NCBI GenBank assembly: GCA_003645385.1
Contig: QNEY01000060.1
Coordinates: 1 to 8,746, forward strand
DNA from: Gammaproteobacteria bacterium
GTDB lineage: Bacteria > Pseudomonadota > Gammaproteobacteria > Nitrosococcales > Methylophagaceae
DNA length: 8,746 nt
Direction: 5' to 3'
Shown in pieces: positions 6,958-8,746 of this stretch. The notes beneath the pieces are model-generated. The model was not told where the DNA came from. It worked only from the letters and a program-made list of their open reading frames with translations, and ran no database searches. How positions within the stretch are numbered: position 1 is the first letter of the stretch; each line of letters opens with the position of its first letter. A program made the translations under genes and the position numbers.

Positions 6958-6975
6958 GCCCTGAAATATGGCTTA
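6955..6975. terminator. Weak hairpin between convergent pyrE and permease genes
   Basis: TAAGCC (6955-6960) and GGCTTA (6970-6975) form a perfect 6-base inverted repeat with a 9-base loop. It begins within the pyrE stop codon and ends 4 bases before the end of the convergent gene. The position suits a shared terminator, but neither strand has a proper T run after the stem, so the evidence is weak. Confidence 0.3.
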
Positions 6976-6979
6976 TTGC

Positions 6980-7735
6980 TTATCCCCACAGTAGTTTAAT
7001 CGAAATCAGAATTGTCACCGATTCAAATGCCCGTTTTATCAAGCGATTGCCATGCTTAAGTGCTAAATGTGAGCCAAGATAGCCGCCTAATAACGATCCT
7101 AATAATAATGCTGGCAACCAATCCCAACGGATCTCACCTAAAATTCCCAGTGTAAGAGCGCCAGCACCATTCCAGAATAATCCCACTAGAATTAAGGTAT
7201 ATGCAACCGCCCGCTGGTAATCCATACCAAACCACAGCACTAGCCAAATGGTCACAAACAGGCCTGTCCCTGATGTTAGCGATCCATTTAAAATTCCGAG
7301 TAAAAATAACACCAGCCCTCCCAATAACATATTTATTTTATCTCGATGTAGCAGACTATATTGTTGACCAAGTGCAGATTTAAATATTGAATATAAACCG
7401 AGCCCCCCGGTCAAAATGCCCAAGGCAATCTCGGCAATACGATCGGGCACTAACAAAATCACACTACTGCCTATTACCACGCCGGGCAGACCAAACAGCA
7501 GCAATAACAGTACAAATTGGCGTTCCAACTTGCTAGTGGATAAATAACGTAAAGTCGCACCCACACCTAAAGCTACACTTGCAACTTTATGAGTTGCAAG
7601 CGCAACGCCAAAAGACAATCCTAAAAATATCAGTACCGGAAACTGAATTAAACCAGCACCACCACCACTAAATGCCGAGAAGGTATTGGAAACTAATGAC
7701 ACTAAAAACAGGACTAACTGTTCAATTGGGTTCAC
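6980..7735 (-). CDS. TauE/SafE family membrane permease (putative sulfite/organosulfur exporter)
   Basis: This family (formerly DUF81) contains inner-membrane transporters, some of which export sulfite or sulfoacetate. The substrate cannot be told from sequence. The 251-residue protein is strongly hydrophobic with about eight segments (roughly 5-20, 27-45, 46-65, 73-95, 98-116, 136-170, 176-196 and 205-224) and a further hydrophobic tail. The two-fold family repeat is seen in FSGGGAGLIQFPVLIFLG (22-39) and in LNGSLTSGTGLFVTIWLV (149-166), each followed by an Ala/Thr-rich helix. The start is a GTG at 7735, because an in-frame TAA lies six codons upstream and no other start intervenes. AAGGAG (7747-7752) lies 11 bases before it, a long spacing. 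The nearby methionine genes suggest sulfur metabolism, but the gene is on the other strand and the link is weak. Confidence 0.9.
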   Translation of the reverse strand: MNPIEQLVLFLVSLVSNTFSAFSGGGAGLIQFPVLIFLGLSFGVALATHKVASVALGVGATLRYLSTSKLERQFVLLLLLFGLPGVVIGSSVILLVPDRIAEIALGILTGGLGLYSIFKSALGQQYSLLHRDKINMLLGGLVLFLLGILNGSLTSGTGLFVTIWLVLWFGMDYQRAVAYTLILVGLFWNGAGALTLGILGEIRWDWLPALLLGSLLGGYLGSHLALKHGNRLIKRAFESVTILISIKLLWG

Positions 7736-7759
7736 CTTTAGCCAAACTCCTTATAGAAT
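7731..7759 (+). promoter_or_regulatory. Candidate sigma-70 promoter, possibly giving a leaderless mRNA
   Basis: TTCACC (7731-7736; 4 of 6 to TTGACA) and TAGAAT (7754-7759; 5 of 6 to TATAAT) are separated by exactly 17 bases. Only 7 bases separate the -10 box from the ATG at 7767, so transcription would begin at or within a base or two of the start codon. No Shine-Dalgarno sequence is visible for that gene. The -35 box overlaps the start codon of the divergent permease gene, and the spacer holds that gene's ribosome binding site. Confidence 0.45.
7747..7752 (-). promoter_or_regulatory. Ribosome binding site of the permease gene
   Basis: On the minus strand AAGGAG is a strong Shine-Dalgarno match, 11 bases before the GTG at 7735. 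The spacing is longer than usual, but no other in-frame start codon lies closer, and a second short purine run (AAAGG) directly abuts the GTG. Because the divergent gene starts at 7767, the promoter for this gene must lie inside that gene's coding sequence. Confidence 0.55.
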
Positions 7760-7766
7760 AGCCTTT

Positions 7767-8444
7767 ATGAAAATATCTAACTTTAGCAAACCTATCGGTA
7801 TTGCCCTACTGTTATCGATAATTAGCTTACCAATTTATCCTGGACAGCTTTACCGTTATCTAGACAGTGATGGTGTCCTTACTATTAGTAAACGGCTGCC
7901 ACCCTATGCAGCTCAAAAGGGTTACGACATCCTTGATGAAAAGTCACTTCATCTTATTGATCGAGTGGCACCAGCACTAACAGCTAAGCAAATTTCCACA
8001 CTGGAACACCAACTAGCCGAGCAAAAAGAAGCAAATAGGTTAGCTGAAATTGCCGCAAAAGAGGAGCTGGATCGCAATAAAAAACAATATATTTATGATC
8101 AAAATCTTATTGCTCGATATCAGTCAGAGCAAGATCTGATCGAAGCACGTGATGTCGATTTGTCGTATCGTAAAACACAAATTGAAGAAACCACAAAAAA
8201 ACTGTCTCAGAATAAAAAGAATTTATACCAACTTCAACAACAGGCAGCAGAACGTGAGCTAAGTGGTAGAGCGCTTAGTGCTAATCTTAATAAACGCCTG
8301 ACAGCAACTCAAAATTCAATACTCAATAATGAGACCGATCTTGAACGCTTAAAAATGGAAGTTAAACAACTGACAATACAGTATGAAGCTGATTTAGTTC
8401 GCCTTAAACAACTGTTGTCAGTAAATAAGAACTCAATCGACTAG
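7767..8444 (+). CDS. Exported or anchored coiled-coil protein with DUF4124-like N-terminus
   Basis: The function is unknown. The 225-residue protein begins with a signal-like segment, Lys residues at 2 and 8 then a hydrophobic stretch at 10-24, but without a clear AxA cleavage site, so it may be cleaved or remain anchored. Residues 27-56 (QLYRYLDSDGVLTISKRLPP and following) resemble the DUF4124 domain common in gammaproteobacterial envelope proteins. Residues about 72-218 are charged and Gln-rich with regular Leu/Ile spacing, which predicts a long coiled coil in two or three blocks broken near 165-170. I place the start at ATG 7767 because it opens directly on the signal-like segment. An in-frame TTG at 7686 would add 27 polar residues antisense to the permease gene. 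It lacks a ribosome binding site, and its end overlaps convergent hisC by 12 bases. Confidence 0.85.
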   Translation: MKISNFSKPIGIALLLSIISLPIYPGQLYRYLDSDGVLTISKRLPPYAAQKGYDILDEKSLHLIDRVAPALTAKQISTLEHQLAEQKEANRLAEIAAKEELDRNKKQYIYDQNLIARYQSEQDLIEARDVDLSYRKTQIEETTKKLSQNKKNLYQLQQQAAERELSGRALSANLNKRLTATQNSILNNETDLERLKMEVKQLTIQYEADLVRLKQLLSVNKNSID

Positions 8445-8746
8445 CGTATCTAGTACAGCCAATAATTGCTGGTTTTCTTCAGTTGTACCAATCGTGATTC
8501 GCAAAAACTGACTAATTCTATTTTGCTTAAAATGACGGACAATAATACCTTGCTTACGCAAATCTGCCGCCAAGTCAGCCGCATCATGTTGTGGATGTTT
8601 TACTAAAATAAAATTAGCTGCGGACGGTAAAACTTCAAAACCAAGTGCTATCAACTCACTCGTCACCCATTCACGGCTAGCAATTATCTTCTGGCAAGTC
8701 TGCTCAAAATAGTCCTGATCTTGAAAGGCTTCTACAGCAGCACTAA
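8433..8746 (-). CDS. hisC: Histidinol-phosphate aminotransferase HisC, C-terminal part
   Basis: HisC is a PLP-dependent class I/II aminotransferase that makes histidinol phosphate from imidazole acetol phosphate in histidine synthesis. Only the last 103 residues are in the window. The reading frame is open to the right edge, starting with SAAVEAFQDQDYFEQTC, so the start and the PLP lysine lie outside. The visible part is the small C-terminal domain with LGFEVLPSAANFILVKHP, then RKQGIIVRHF and FLRITIGT, whose Arg contacts the substrate carboxylate in the family. Position 8666 is an internal GTG, not the start. No frame break is seen. The stop lies inside the last codons of the convergent coiled-coil gene. 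Other aminotransferases of the same fold are possible, but RHFKQNRISQFLRITIG fits HisC best. Confidence 0.92.
   Translation of the reverse strand, partial: SAAVEAFQDQDYFEQTCQKIIASREWVTSELIALGFEVLPSAANFILVKHPQHDAADLAADLRKQGIIVRHFKQNRISQFLRITIGTTEENQQLLAVLDTLVD

Noticed and set aside
7201..7383. Short plus-strand open frame inside the permease gene
   Set aside because: Antisense to a hydrophobic coding region, no ribosome binding site, no recognised product.
7686..7766. N-terminal extension of the coiled-coil protein from a TTG
   Set aside because: The extra 27 residues are polar, overlap the permease gene antisense, and would bury the signal-like segment that starts cleanly at ATG 7767.
1..8746. 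Mobile element, defence system, CRISPR array, phage or new gene cluster
   Set aside because: No transposase, integrase, terminal repeats, spacer arrays or clusters of unknown genes are present. Nearly all sequence is accounted for by conserved housekeeping genes.

Overview
The window looks like a chromosomal housekeeping segment of a gammaproteobacterium with moderately AT-rich DNA. The gene order pilU-pilT-yggS-proC-yggT-metX-metW is, as I recall it, close to the arrangement in Pseudomonas and many other type IV-piliated gammaproteobacteria, and every protein resembles that group. The low GC content and the replacement of the usual genes after metW by pyrE argue against Pseudomonas itself. 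A marine or Thiotrichales-type lineage (Methylophaga or Cycloclasticus-like) is a guess, not a demonstrated assignment.

Layout. On the minus strand, 83-2263 holds the two type IV pilus retraction ATPases, pilT then pilU, as a tight two-gene operon. Diverging from them on the plus strand is a run of seven genes without a large gap: yggS (PLP homeostasis), proC (proline synthesis), yggT (membrane protein), then metX, metW and pyrE joined by 4-base ATGA overlaps. A convergent TauE/SafE-type membrane permease gene (6980-7735, minus) follows. It is divergent, by only 31 bases, from a gene for a secreted or anchored coiled-coil protein with a DUF4124-like N-terminus (7767-8444). That gene runs tail-to-tail, with a 12-base overlap, into the 3' end of a hisC gene that continues past the right edge.

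How the genes fit together. PilT and PilU depolymerise the pilus and power twitching. YggS, ProC and YggT are a widely conserved neighbourhood next to pilT. MetX acylates homoserine and MetW is its partner, so they form the first committed step of methionine synthesis. PyrE supplies OMP for pyrimidines and appears to be translated by coupling from metW. The permease, the coiled-coil protein and HisC are separate transcription units.

No mobile element, CRISPR array, phage, defence locus, rRNA or tRNA was found, and no clearly new biological system. The points most worth a second look are small: a possible leaderless mRNA for the coiled-coil protein, a nested set of AGTC/GACT inverted repeats in front of metX, an altered SAM-binding loop in MetW, and the coupling of pyrE to metXW.
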